A stretch of DNA of 64,000 nucleotides, taken from positions 248,001 through 312,000 of the forward strand of contig RCTD01000031.1 of NCBI GenBank assembly GCA_014898415.1. The letters are read 5' to 3'. The notes under the pieces were generated by a model. The model was not told the origin of the DNA and ran no database searches. It worked only from the letters and a program-made list of their open reading frames with translations. The translations under genes and the position numbers were made by a program. Origin of the DNA: Stromatinia cepivora. Lineage: Eukaryota > Ascomycota > Leotiomycetes > Helotiales > Sclerotiniaceae. This document shows positions 47,560-58,589 of the stretch, in pieces (position 1 is the stretch's first letter; the number at the start of each line of letters is the position of its first letter).

Positions 47560-49110
47560 AATAAGTTTATAAACTATTAAAAAAAGAATTACAATTTTAT
47601 CAAATATATTTTAATAAAGATTATAAACATTTCTTCTCCTTCAATTAATTCAACAATAGAATTTTTAAAGATATTGAAAGATACAAGTAATCCTTTCCCT
47701 TTCAATAAATTAATCGATTTTTTCTTTACATTTGAAAATATAGAAATCGAAAAATCTATTAAAAAAAAGGATTCATGAAATCAGTAAGAAATTCAAAACC
47801 GATCTTGATAAAGTTGCTAAACTTCACAATATCGAACCTGATATTATATATAACTAAGGTTTTAAAGATTTATTAGTTTTGAAATCGATATCAATTCGAC
47901 AATTTATTAAATATTAATGGTTTCAATGTTATATAATTACATTATTTTCGGAATAGAAAAAATAATAGTTCCCTATTTAATACAAAGAATTAATAATTAT
48001 TTATTCGAAGTTCATTTTAACGAAATACAATAAATATATTGATATAAAAAAAAAGATATAAAAAGCTATAGGAATTCGAAATGTTCTTTTATTCTCTAAA
48101 ATTGATAAAGATTTTAATAATCAAAATTTAACAAAAATAAAGGAAAAAAAAATATAAATATAATTATATATAATTAAAAACCAACAAAAGTTATTCAAAA
48201 ATTTTTAAAAGATAATATATATAATAAATTCTATTAGATATTGTTTTAACTTTATATAAATTATATATATAAAGAATATATAGATATAGGTTTTTATGTA
48301 TATAATTAATTCGAAAAATATTGAAAAAGAAACTGGTAAATTGTATATTATTTCTATAAACAAAACATTCGAAAATATTATAAAAAATAATTTTTATTAT
48401 TCATATTTAGTTTTTGAAAATTGGGTAAAAATCAATGAATAGATTATTATATTATCTTTCAAAAATAGAAATAAAAGTATTCGAAAATTCATTATTATAT
48501 ATAACAAAACAAATAAATTATTATTATATCAAAAAATGAATATTATACAAATCTCATATCAAAAATCTAATTATAATATTTGAAGCATTAAATCATCGAA
48601 TCGTTATTGTTAAAAGAGTATCGATTTAGAGTAAATGAAAGATACATCTGATTTTAATAATCTATGATTAAATAATCTTCAAATACAAAATCTATTACTA
48701 CAAATATTATATAATCGATTTAATAATCTTACCAAATTGAATCGAAGTATTATACTAATATTGAAAGCTATAATATAAACGAATATAGAATTGATTCATA
48801 TCGAGAATAATAAAAAAGATCTTATATCAACGAAATAGATTTTAGAATAATACAAAACACAAAATAATACAGCTATTGGCGTTTATCGATGGATATATAT
48901 AATATTTCAAAATAAAATATTATTATTTTGTTTTTTATTTTTTGAAAATACAAATAGAAATAATAAAGTATTTGAAGATTATTCTACAAATATTAATCTT
49001 GCAAATTTTATTACAAAAATTGGAATAATATTTTCAATTCGAATTATTCAATCCTTAAATAATCAAATAGTATCATTTATTAAACTAAAAAAACAGGATT
49101 GAGATCGATT
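47560..49110 (+). pseudogene. Unassigned coding relic B of the 22-kb element
   Basis: A plus-strand frame can be followed with interruptions: KFKTDLDKVAKLHNIEPDII, GFKDLLVLKSISIRQFIKY, later YYSYLVFENWVK, TAIGVYRWIYIIFQNKILLF and FITKIGIIFSIRIIQSLNNQ. The relic passes into the Lys/Glu-rich polypurine tract that follows. Its character is that of a large helical protein. I do not know the family. Confidence 0.4.
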
Positions 49111-49195
49111 ATAAAAATCTATTATCTTTTAAATTCTATAAGTTAATGAAATTATTCTAATAAAGATAAAAAAGGTTAATTATAAAAAAATAAAA

Positions 49196-49325
49196 AAATA
49201 AAAGAAGAAAAAGAAAAAAAAGGAAGAAAGAAAAAAAAAAAGAAAAAAAAAAAGAAAGAGGAAAAGGAAAAGGAAAAGGAAGAGGAAAAAGAAAAAGAAA
49301 AGGAAGAAAAAGAAGAAAAGGAAAA
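49196..49325. repeat. 130-base polypurine (GA-rich) tract
   Basis: Almost pure A/G on the plus strand (GGAAAA, GAAGAA and GAAAAA units), immediately followed by GATGATAATGAT repeats on the plus strand at 49500-49555. In the plus-strand frame of relic B it would code for a Lys/Arg/Glu-rich tail followed by an Asp/Asn-rich one, a common end for a nucleic-acid-associated protein. Confidence 0.85.
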
Positions 49326-49689
49326 TGATTCTGATAATAAAAATAATCCGCAAAATTCACGCTAAAATTCATCTAAGAAATCCAAAAAACATTATTAAAC
49401 TCATATATCTAATAATATCTTTTTATTCGATACAAATGGAACACTTTCTAAAACATTTAGATCTCTTTAATCGAAAGTAAAGGCAATTATCTTTTTCAGT
49501 GATGGTGATGATAATGATGATAATGATAATAACGACGACGATAATATGAATGGAAATACTAATGATAATGATTTTCCGATAAAATAGAGTAATAAAAACT
49601 AAAACTAAATGATATAATATTGTAAAAATGATAAAAAAGAAATCAAACAATATCTCTGAATTTTTGGAGAAAACTGAATAAATCAAAAA

Positions 49690-50375
49690 TTACAAAGTTT
49701 GTTTTTTATAGAATAAAATGAAATTTTTTTAATAAATATACTTTTTTAATCTTTCTATCTTCTTTTATCAAATTTATCTATAATCTTATATTTAAACTTT
49801 ATCAATAACAAATTCATTAATTATAATTTATATAATAATTATAATTTCAAAGAATAATCTCTATTACTTGAACTTTTCTTTATATTCATTTTAAATTTAA
49901 TATCTATTCTCTTTTTATTTTCATTAACTATTATATATTTATATTACATTATCTCAAAATCTATCTTCGATTCCTATATTCTCTTTTTCCCATCCAAACA
50001 TTTACAATATCTCGATCTCTACTAATCAATATCTACCTTTCTATATATATATTCTTCCTTTTTAATCTTTAAACATTTTTATAATAATTAAATAAAAAAG
50101 CAAAGGTATTATTACAAATTTATTTAAATCAAAAAAATCTTTATTATATAATTTGAAAGGAAGATTTGATAAAGAAAAGATAAATAAAAGATTAAGATAT
50201 AATTTAATAACAAAAACCAAAAAGTTTATTAATATTTAAAAAAGATATAATATTTTTAGGAGAAATAGTAATGATATAATATTAAATGATGAAGATTTTA
50301 TATAGTTTGGAAGATTTAATAATATAAATCTCGGAGATAATTATATTTTAGATGATTTGGATAAATGGGATAATA
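49690..50375. other. AT-rich interior, no assigned gene
   Basis: Nothing recognisable between relic B's tail and the nested pogo element. Confidence 0.45.
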
Positions 50376-50377
50376 TA

Positions 50378-52563
50378 ACCGATTTCCCTACATCGTGCAC
50401 GACCCCACATCTTGCACGCCCCTCATATTCCTACTACGATCACTTCAAAATTCGATATTAATTATAAATTATAAAATATAAAGCTACAATTCTTTTTGAG
50501 CAATAAAAAAATATAATATTATCCTATAGAATTAAAAAACCTTTATATTTTCAATTTCGACAAAACCTTGATATATTACCCAACCTTTGAATACAATACC
50601 CCCCCCCCCTTCTTCCATTATTGATTTATCAATCTCTATAACATCATAATCCTTTATAACTTTTTGAAATACTAAATCTATAATAAAAAAACATTTTTGA
50701 ATCATTTATACTCTTTTAATAAAAGATATTAATGATTTCCAAACTCTTTTCACCCCCTCTTTAATATTATATACAATTTAACAATCAACCTTCCTCTATA
50801 CTACCCTCTCTTTAATCGCTTTATTCTTTTATTCCTTTTCAACTTTCTTTTCGGTTTTCTTTTGCTTCTTAACTTCCTTCTCCTATTCAACAACTAATAC
50901 TTTCATTGATTGATAGATTCTAACTCTTTCGATTTATAAAAAGAAATATAAAAAAGCATTTCTATTCTTCTCCCTTATTAGATTTAAACATTTAAAACAG
51001 ATTCTTTTCTTTCTTTTGATTTTTAAAGTTTCTTCTAAACCTTTTGCTTTATATAATTGAATATTAATATTAATTGTATACATAAATACAGTCTTAAAAA
51101 GCTTCTAAATAATATCAAGATCCTATTTGAAACGAAACTCTAATTTGAAATAACGAAGAGTTTTAGTCGTATATAGCATCTTTATTTTATTCCTTATAAA
51201 TTGCATCGATATAAATAACATAAGGACTTACTTTAATTCAATATTGCGAATAATAATGTTCTTATTTATAAAATAAATGCCGGCTTTTTCAAAAGATTTC
51301 AGGATATTATAAATAGTAGCAGATTAAACCCAAATAACCTTAAATATCATCCAAAAATTATATTTCGATATTTCAATGATACCTCCGCTTTTATACATTA
51401 GATTATTAAATTCTATACCATAATTTATTGAAAGGGGAAGGAAATAGCCCATATCAAAAGGTTGGAATCGATATATAAAATGGAAAGGGAGAATCAATAA
51501 AATGATCTTCAATTCATCACATTTCGATATAAATTCCATATTCATATAACTAGAATAACCATCTACAATCAATAGACAATATCCTTTCCCTACTTTTGAA
51601 CAAGTATAGCATTGAAAGACCTTATTAAACCAAATAAGGCCGAATATATTCGACGACTATCCATTACTTGAAACTCCGAAATAAACCTGATCCTTCACTC
51701 CTATCTCATCAACCCACATATCCTGTAGATCTCCAGATTCCCCTTTATAAATTAGAGTAGATAGAATAGCCGTACCATCGGCATATATACATACTAAAAG
51801 GATAATAAACTCTTTCGATCCATCCTGCCTAGCTTTCATAGTTCTACCACGATCATATACACTAGCACTCATTATCCTCTTCATAGTCCTCCCTAAACCA
51901 ATCATAAAACCCTTCTCGTCCCAATTGTATATATTCTTGAATAATATATTATATTTTGTAATTACTTTTATTAACTAAATGAAAAAAAGAGAAATATTAA
52001 TATAACTCTTTTAAATAATAAAATTCAACAACAATACAAAATAATTCAAACCAAATCATAAAAATACTCAAATACAACAACATTATCAACTTTCACACAC
52101 AAATTATCAATACATCGGAGATACCGATTTTGAAAATATATTTTATACCTTTTCACGAAATTTGCCATCCAATTCTTCCCTAAAGAACAGCCTATAATCT
52201 CTTCCATAAGGTTTTTGATTATACAATTTATAGAAAATATAGATCTTTATATCAATTTGTTAATTTAATCGATTAAAACCTCTTCTTGCTCTTTTGAAAA
52301 AGATTAATGAGTTTCAATATATATAATACTACAGGAAATGGTTTTGCCTCTATAATACCGAGAAAGCATTGAACGATTGATTTTGAAGAAATTTATTATT
52401 TAAGTATATTTAAAATACTCTTTCTCTTTAATTTAAACTAATACGAACTCCATACAAACCTCTAAAAGCATATCGTCGTTATATCCGTCCATAATGATTG
52501 ATATTTTATAAAATTAAAAGTACGTGCAAGATATGGGGTCGTGCATGATATAGGGAAATCGGT
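50378..52563 (-). mobile_element. 2.19-kb pogo/Fot1 transposon nested in the 22-kb element
   Basis: The inverted ends read ACCGATTTCCCTACATCGTG then CACGACCCCACATCTTGCAC on the left, and the reverse complement with only transitions on the right (52520-52563). TA flanks both sides (50376-50377 and 52564-52565). The transposase is on the minus strand. The ends are of a different family from those of the 1.84-kb and 22-kb elements. Confidence 0.92.
51310..52210 (-). pseudogene. Transposase of the nested pogo element (RIP relic)
   Basis: Domains can be read in order on the minus strand. A CENP-B-type DNA-binding part is near 52210-52100 (SLGKNWMANFVKRYK). The first catalytic block YNWDEKGF-MIGLGRT is at about 51944-51890, then MSASVYDRGRTMKARQDGS and CIYADGTAI, followed by WVDEIG. 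The second and third blocks MIVDGYSSYMNMEF and QPFDMG come next (51572-51450), then the C-terminal part with NFWMIFKVIW. All three catalytic aspartates are still coded, but His to Tyr (DGYSSY for DGHSSH) and several stops show RIP. The gap between 51573 and 51656 carries stops and frame changes. Confidence 0.85.
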
Positions 52564-52565
52564 TA

Positions 52566-53600
52566 AAGGAGAAAAAACTTTTCATTCTGTTTATATCCAG
52601 AACTATTCTAAATTCAAAATGTGAAAACGATTGGAAAAGTATTTATTTTTAATTAATCAAAGTTCTATTAGAAAAGGATTGTAGATGTATTATATATATC
52701 AAAATTTGTAATATTCAATATTTCATTCCTTTAGATCTTAAATCCCCTTATTATATTATTAATATTTAATTAATTTTTAAAATAGCTTTTTTAACAATAA
52801 GAATAGTTTTATATTGTAATTCTTATATAAAGGGTAAAGCTGTAATATTGATGAAGTTAGGATATTTTCTAACAAATAAATTAAATGTTTATTATATATC
52901 AAAAATAACAATCTAATATTGAGTTTAAATCCTTTAAATCCTATGATTGATATCGAATTAAACTTTATTGAATTTATATATTATATATAAATATCAGGTT
53001 TTAGTTCTATAAATATAATAATACTTGATTTTTAATAATATTTAGAAGATAAATACTTTATTTGAATTAAAACCCTTTGGAAAATGTAGTCTGAATATTT
53101 ATATGGTTGGATTTTTATTCAATGTTTTTTGAATAATTTCTTTTTGAAGAAAGCAAAAGAATATAATGTTATTTTGATACTGAGAAACGATTTGAGGAAT
53201 ATATATTCTGTATATTTTAATCAAGAAGATAATGAATGGGATTAAAATGATTTTATATAAGTCAGTATAGATAGTTGTTTTATATAATATCGATATTCAA
53301 GAAAAGAAGATATTTCAAAAAAAGAATTGTTTGTTAATGATTTATTTGCTTTTGATTTATTTATTTTAATTGATATTCAAATTCTCAAAATAAATATTGA
53401 AGTAGTAAAGCAAGATTTGGATAAAAAGTATTTGTATTATTTTGCAATATTAAAAGTAATAAAGATTAAAGAAAGTTAATGGGAAATAAAAGATCAAAAT
53501 GATTTTATGAATATAATTTGCGAGTATAAAATATACTTGAGTCTTTTGAATTTATATTATAGAAAATAGTTTAAGATTATAATTCATTTTATAAAAACTT
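52566..53600. other. AT-rich interior of the 22-kb element, no assigned gene
   Basis: The plus strand is T- and G-rich. Nothing assignable is seen. Confidence 0.4.
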
Positions 53601-55300
53601 TATTCAAAAAGATATTATTTCAAGATATATATTTTATCTTGTATTATAATATTGGCTATATTCTTATTAAATATCTGAAAAGAGTATACCCTGATTTAGC
53701 TAAAAAAGTTTATATTTGTATAAACACTTTTTATATATATACCCATATATTAGATTGTCAACTAAATTATTTGCTATATCGAATATTCCTTTATATATTA
53801 AATAATAAAGAATATATAGAAAAAGATTAAAATGATCAATCTTTCTTAATAACATCTATCTGTATTTCAATTATATTATATTGGGAAATAATGTATATAG
53901 AATTCATATTCTACAAAATTTGGATTCGCCAAACTGAAATTGAAAAATAGATTAATAGAAAGTTTAAGCGAATTCAATTATTGATAAAAGAAAGTAAGAA
54001 GATTATACTAACAGCAAAACAATATCTTCTGAATAGAAGGTTAGAAATTGATATTAATGATAATATTCTATAGTTGGGATAGATTCAAAAACAAAAGGAA
54101 TAATTTTTATAAAACTCTATATTAATAATAGAACAAAAGAAGTAATAATCATATTTATAACTTTGATAATTATTTGATTATAAATCGAATCTATTTAAAT
54201 ATATAATTAGTTTAATAGATGATAAATTAATATAAAAGTATATAATTCTAAAATTTGATATTAATATTAAGAAATATAGATCTAATAAATACTATTTATT
54301 TCATTTTTCTGGATTTCGTATTTTTCTCGAATAATTGGAAGATATTATTCGACTTATAGAAATAGAATTTATTGAACAAAATCAAATGCAGAAATATTGA
54401 TTGGATAATAATGATAATATTAAAAGCTATATATATTTATAGTAATTTAATCATTTTGATTCTTTTATTCAAGATTTTTATAAAGATTATGCTTTCCGAA
54501 TATTGGAATTTCATCGGATACGACAAAGATTCAATATTCGGGGTATAATTGATGTTTCTAAATATTGTAGTATAATTATATATTATTTGTTTTTACTAAA
54601 AAGCAAGCTAAATAAAATCAATTATATAATTGAGAAACTTTTTTTACAAAATCGAACTATGTTTAAAATTACTATGGATACTTTCAATATAAGTAATCTC
54701 GAACAAAATATTAATCAATACATTTGGGTATAGGAAATTTTAAAAGCTAAGAAATTATTGGATATAAAAGATACAGAAATGAAAGAATTATTAAAGAATA
54801 TATTTATATTACAAGCGATCGATATTTGATATCGATCTATTTATATAAATGAACAATTTCTAATCTATCGATGATAATGGATCTGTATAATTAAATGAAT
54901 TATAAAGGAATTAAAAGATATAATCAAATTAAACAACGAATTTATTAACAAGAATATTTATATTCATCAGATAATAATTCGAAAGTTATTTGAAGGAATT
55001 CGAGTAATACAAAATGTTTTAGATTGCCCTCAAGAATATATATGCCCAATAAATCAGATTTATTTAATAAAGAAATTAAAAAGTATTTTTTTGTATTATA
55101 TAAATAATTTAATTTATAAACTAATAAATAGTAGATCTTATTGAAAAGGAGTATAAATTAATATCTGGATTTCATTCTAGATTTGATAATATTATAATGG
55201 AAAATGATCCTTTTGAAGTTGATAATAAGTTTTCTATAAACAAAAATGAATCAGAGGAATTAGATATAAAGATACAAATAGAATCGGTTTCTGATTATAT
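53600..55300 (+). pseudogene. Unassigned coding relic C of the 22-kb element
   Basis: The most readable relic of the element, on the plus strand. Open stretches with only TAA/TAG or frame breaks between them read: YNIGYILIKYLKRVYPDLAK then KVYICINTF (53639 on), YRSNKYYLFHFSGFRIFLE, FYKDYAFRILEFHRIRQRF then NIRGIIDVSKY (54470-54570), NRTMFKITMDTFNISNLEQN (54645-54710), and later IIIRKLFEGIRVIQNVLDCP (54965-55030). The regular heptad-like spacing of Leu/Ile with Arg, Lys and Glu suggests a long helical protein. It shows no RT, integrase, DDE, helicase (GxGKS) or tyrosine-recombinase motif that I can recognise. Confidence 0.5.
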
Positions 55301-56720
55301 ATAAGTATTAATTAATTTTGTTAATCTTGTTGATGATTTTCGATAAAAATTTGAAGAACTTGATTTGAATTAGAGAATTGTAGTATATTTCGATATTTAT
55401 TGTTTCTTTCGATCTTTACTTTATTATATAAGGTTTTCAGATTCCTTATAAAAAGATTGTAAAGCAAGCTTTAAAAGATCAACGAAATCTTTTGATCTTT
55501 GATAAAAGTGGTTCGAGGTATTGGAAATGAGATCGTTAAACAATAGAGCGGAAGCTGCTTTTTCATTTAAAGTAATAAAGAATATTATTACTTTTATAAT
55601 ATTCATTCGTTTTCTTTTTGGAATATAAAGTATTGATAAAATCTGAATAGATTTTTGAATTGATTTTGATATATATATTGAAGTTGAAGTTGAAAATGAG
55701 TGATTTGATTGTAATGGAATATCTGAAAAGTTATATATTAATAATGTAAATAAATTTCAAAGAATAAGATTTATATATTAGATACAGAAATAAAGCTTGA
55801 GTTAAATTTGAAGGGATTTTTGAGTAGATTTGATAAAGCTTAATGAATCTCAGGTATTTTTAGTTTACAAAAGATCCGGTCTCAGTATTGTTGATCTTGA
55901 TTTCATCTATAACTTTCAAGTTTTCATTTCAAACAAACTGATATTATATACTTCTTTAAAGCAATATATAATATTTTATCTTTACTAAAACTTGTTAAAC
56001 TATATTCTAAATATATATATATAAAAGAGATTTCATTTAATAATAATAAATTAAAATGAGTTTAAGATCTATCTCGAGAATCATATAAATAAAAATTGAG
56101 ATCTATAGATAACTATGATAAAGAAATATAGATTTATAATTATAAAAAGAATTGTTGATGTTCTTTGTTCAATAAAGATATCTGCTTTATGATGATGATA
56201 AGATCTAAATCAAATATATAATAATATATATTACAAAAAGATATTTCTGAAAATATCTTAATTAAAATAATAATAATATAATTATATAAAAAGCGAACTA
56301 ATCTTTATACAACTTTTTATAATGAATTATTTCATATCATTATTATCTTTTAAAAAATCCAAAAAACATAATCAATTTTATATTTTAGAAAATCCAAAAA
56401 TAATAATCATTATTAATTTGCAGAAAATCTAAAAAATATATTCACTATAATCTTTTAGAAAATCCAAAAAACATAAAAGAAATTCTTAAATTATCCATCA
56501 ATATATTTCTCAGTTTTTCTAAAAATAGGTTTTAAGATTTTTACAAATTATATTTAGAATTCATTTTTACATTTTTAGATATTCTAAAATAATTCCTTTT
56601 TAGATATTCTAATAAAGATTTTTTAGATTTTTAAAAATATCAAAATATATATATCCAAAATCCGTTCCTAGATATTCTAAAAAATGTTTCTCAGATTTTC
56701 TAAAATTTCCAGAATTTTTC
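55300..56720. other. AT-rich right interior and right subterminal palindromes
   Basis: No gene is assigned. 56345-56720 holds about ten TTTTAGAAAATCCAAAAA or TTTAGATATTCTAAA palindromic or near-palindromic units, mirroring the cluster at 35950-36190. Confidence 0.5.
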
Positions 56721-56936
56721 TAACCCTAACCCTAGAAATATAATTCTTAGATTTTCTAAAAAAGACAAGTATATTGATTATATATTTCAAAAATACAATT
56801 AATAATTAGAATATTATACTTTTTCAATTGTTAGAGTTGATATAAATTAGGAATTATATATTCTATTATATAAAATAGAAAAATAAAAGTTGAATGCTTT
56901 AAATTTTAATTAAAAAATAAATAAGGGTGAGATAGC

Positions 56937-56976
56937 CTCTTAACCCTTGTCGTAGCGAAGAGACAAGGGTTAAGAG
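56937..56976. repeat. Perfect 15-bp stem hairpin in the right arm
   Basis: The same hairpin as at 35747-35786 in inverted order. The stems are identical and the loops differ at one base. The compensated stems make a structural or protein-binding role likely, though this is inferred. Confidence 0.93.
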
Positions 56977-57077
56977 AGCCTCTTGTCGTCGGACATAGGT
57001 GATTTTGAATATAGACTCTTTATATAAATATTGAATCATTCTTAAAATTTTATAATTTTAGTTTTTTTTTTGATAGA

Positions 57078-57520
57078 AATATTAAAGATTTAATTTTTGA
57101 TTTTTGATTTGTATATGATTTATATACAAATTAAAAAAATATCAAAATCTTGAATAACTTTTCAACAAAAATAATTAAAAATAAATTATTAATTTTTTTG
57201 GAAATCTTTGAATCATATTTTATAAAATGAATCGAATTATTATATATAATAATTTATAGATAATCTTTTATTGATATTTATATTTTATTTCATACAAAAT
57301 TTTATATAGATAATTTTTCAATTAGTAATAAAACATTATTTATAAATAAAGATTTTTCGAAATTAGATTCATTTTATATAATATAATTTCAGGATTTTAT
57401 TAAAATTTATAATTTATTTTTAATTATTTTTGTTGAAAAATTATTCAAGATTTTGATGTTTTTTTAATTTGTATATAAATCATATACAAATCAAAATTCG
57501 AAAATTCAACCTTTAATATC
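57078..57520. repeat. Large imperfect palindrome inside the right arm
   Basis: 57078-57190 and 57411-57520 are inverted copies of one another: both contain TTTGTATATGATTTATATAC or its complement, TATCAAAATCTTGAATAA-like and TTTCAACAAAAATAATTAAA-like blocks. A 220-bp loop lies between them. No counterpart is present in the left arm, so this is a later insertion (MITE-like) or was lost from the left. Confidence 0.75.
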
Positions 57521-58063
57521 TTGACGAAAAAAATTGCAAAAAATCTGAAATTTACAGAATTGATTTGAATTTAGATAATAAACTTTTAATCAAAATTTCA
57601 TTTAATTATATTTATAAATAAGAAAATTAAAAATGCAAAAAATGATGATTTTTGGTGTGAATGATGGCCGGAAAGTAGGGGTGGCCGGAAACTAGGGTGG
57701 TTGACTTATTGCTTCATCTCTTCTATCATTTGGCATCTTTTATTTACACCCGCACCTTTAACCTTTCGTATCAACTTCATCTCATTCAGAGAAATCTGCG
57801 AAGTGGTATGCATTCCTTCATATATATATATATGTATCTGCCAAAACTGCTAATTGCGTAACAGTCAAATTGAACAACCCTGTTTCGAGCCTTCAAACTT
57901 TAAGAAACGCACCAAAATTCGATTGCAATCTTCCTTATCTACCCACGCTTTAGGAGAAGTGTATAGGGTAGTGTGCATTTACTGTTACATCTCGGCCACT
58001 ATCGATAGAACAGAAGATTCTTGAAATTCAGTACGAATCCAAGCACGAATTTGGTTTATCATT

Positions 58064-58384
58064 ATGCCTGAGGTGAGGTCGATTTTACCTATATCCCCTA
58101 CGATTATATCAATTCTAATAAATAGAATGTAGGCTGAGCAGACCACCAATAGCGATTACGAATTCCTCAACGATTATACTTTTGAAGCGGTTAATTATGG
58201 AAGATATATGTCATGGAAGAAAGGAGATGGCCACGTAATTTTGGGTATAAGAAAACTTAAAGCAGATTCAAATGAGAAGAATGGAATTGTTCATCCAGGA
58301 TGGAGTGTAAAGATGAAAAATGTGGATTTCAAATTGGTGAAAACTGTTACCTATTTGTCGGAATATGAATCACGTGCATGGTAA
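58064..58384 (+). CDS. Small two-exon gene of unknown function
   Basis: Exon 1 (58064-58072, ATGCCTGAG) and exon 2 (58133-58384) are joined across a 60-nt intron with donor GTGAGG, a CTAAT branch-like site and acceptor TAG. The product is 86 aa: MPEAEQTTNSDYEFLNDYTF at the start, then GRYMSWKKGDGHVILGIRKL and a C-terminus ending SEYESRAW. It has no signal peptide or membrane segment. I do not recognise a family. The sequence is not RIP-mutated and codes cleanly between AT-rich blocks. The TAA stop lies inside a tandem repeat that begins at the last coding G. Splicing out 58381-58491 instead (donor GTAAGG, TACTAAT branch-like site, acceptor ATATAG) would continue in frame and extend the protein to a TGA at about 58572, so the 3' end is uncertain. 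The right end of the 22-kb element is 357 bp upstream. Confidence 0.55.
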
Positions 58385-58442
58385 GGATGGTAAGGATGGT
58401 AAGGATGGTAAGGATGGTAAGGATGGTAAGGATGGTAAGGAT
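58381..58442. repeat. 9-bp minisatellite, 7 copies of GTAAGGATG
   Basis: Seven perfect copies (the last lacks its final base). Each begins with GTAAGG, a good fungal 5' splice site, and the array begins exactly where exon 2 could end. Being perfect, it is likely a recent expansion. Confidence 0.97.
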
Positions 58443-58589
58443 CACGTACGTACTAATGCTCGTATTAATGCCTCGGCATACATCATTATATAGTTCTTCA
58501 CCCTTTATAAATTCTAATTCTCTAGGTAAATCAAAACATATTAATAATCAAAGAGTTCTATATATTCGTTGATAAACTTTACTTTCTTA

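Larger units (their letters stand above)
35623..57706. mobile_element. Candidate giant (22.1 kb) TIR transposon with TA target duplication
   Basis: The segment is bounded by inverted ends reading AGTCAACCACCCTACTTTCC then GGCCACC on the left, and the reverse complement of AGTCAACCACCCTAGTTTCC then GGCCACC on the right. Each side is flanked directly by TA (35621-35622 and 57707-57708). Inside these, longer arms (35723-35990 and 56720-57013) match in inverted order, including a 40-bp hairpin. The ends match the 1.84-kb pogo element at 22 of 27 positions. The interior is AT-rich with RIP-like decay, several minisatellites, dispersed palindromes, three or more coding relics of unknown family and a nested pogo element. 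A single large element is favoured because arm homology stops after about 300 bp. Two unrelated insertions in opposite orientation is the main alternative. I saw no recognisable transposase of its own. Confidence 0.65.
56720..57706 (-). repeat. Right terminal inverted arm of the 22-kb element
   Basis: Read on the minus strand from 57706 it starts with the 27-bp terminus, a second subterminal copy of CCTACTTTCCGGCCA, a 600-bp AT-rich insert containing a large palindrome, then CACCTATGTCCGACGACAAG, the hairpin, and the AT-rich tail. A telomere-like CTAACCCTAACCCTA lies at 56720-56734. Confidence 0.8.

Noticed and set aside
49157..49372. Minus-strand frame of 71 codons, almost all Phe and Leu
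   Set aside because: It is only the complement of the polypurine tract, not a membrane protein.
35623..57706. Reading the 22-kb segment as a Starship or a Maverick/Polinton
   Set aside because: No tyrosine-recombinase captain, no protein-primed DNA polymerase, retroviral-like integrase or capsid words were recognised, and a TA duplication with long inverted ends fits neither. Heavy RIP limits this negative result.
58378..58572. Open frame beginning with seven MVR units
   Set aside because: It is a translation of the GTAAGGATG minisatellite; the real gene upstream uses another frame through the array.
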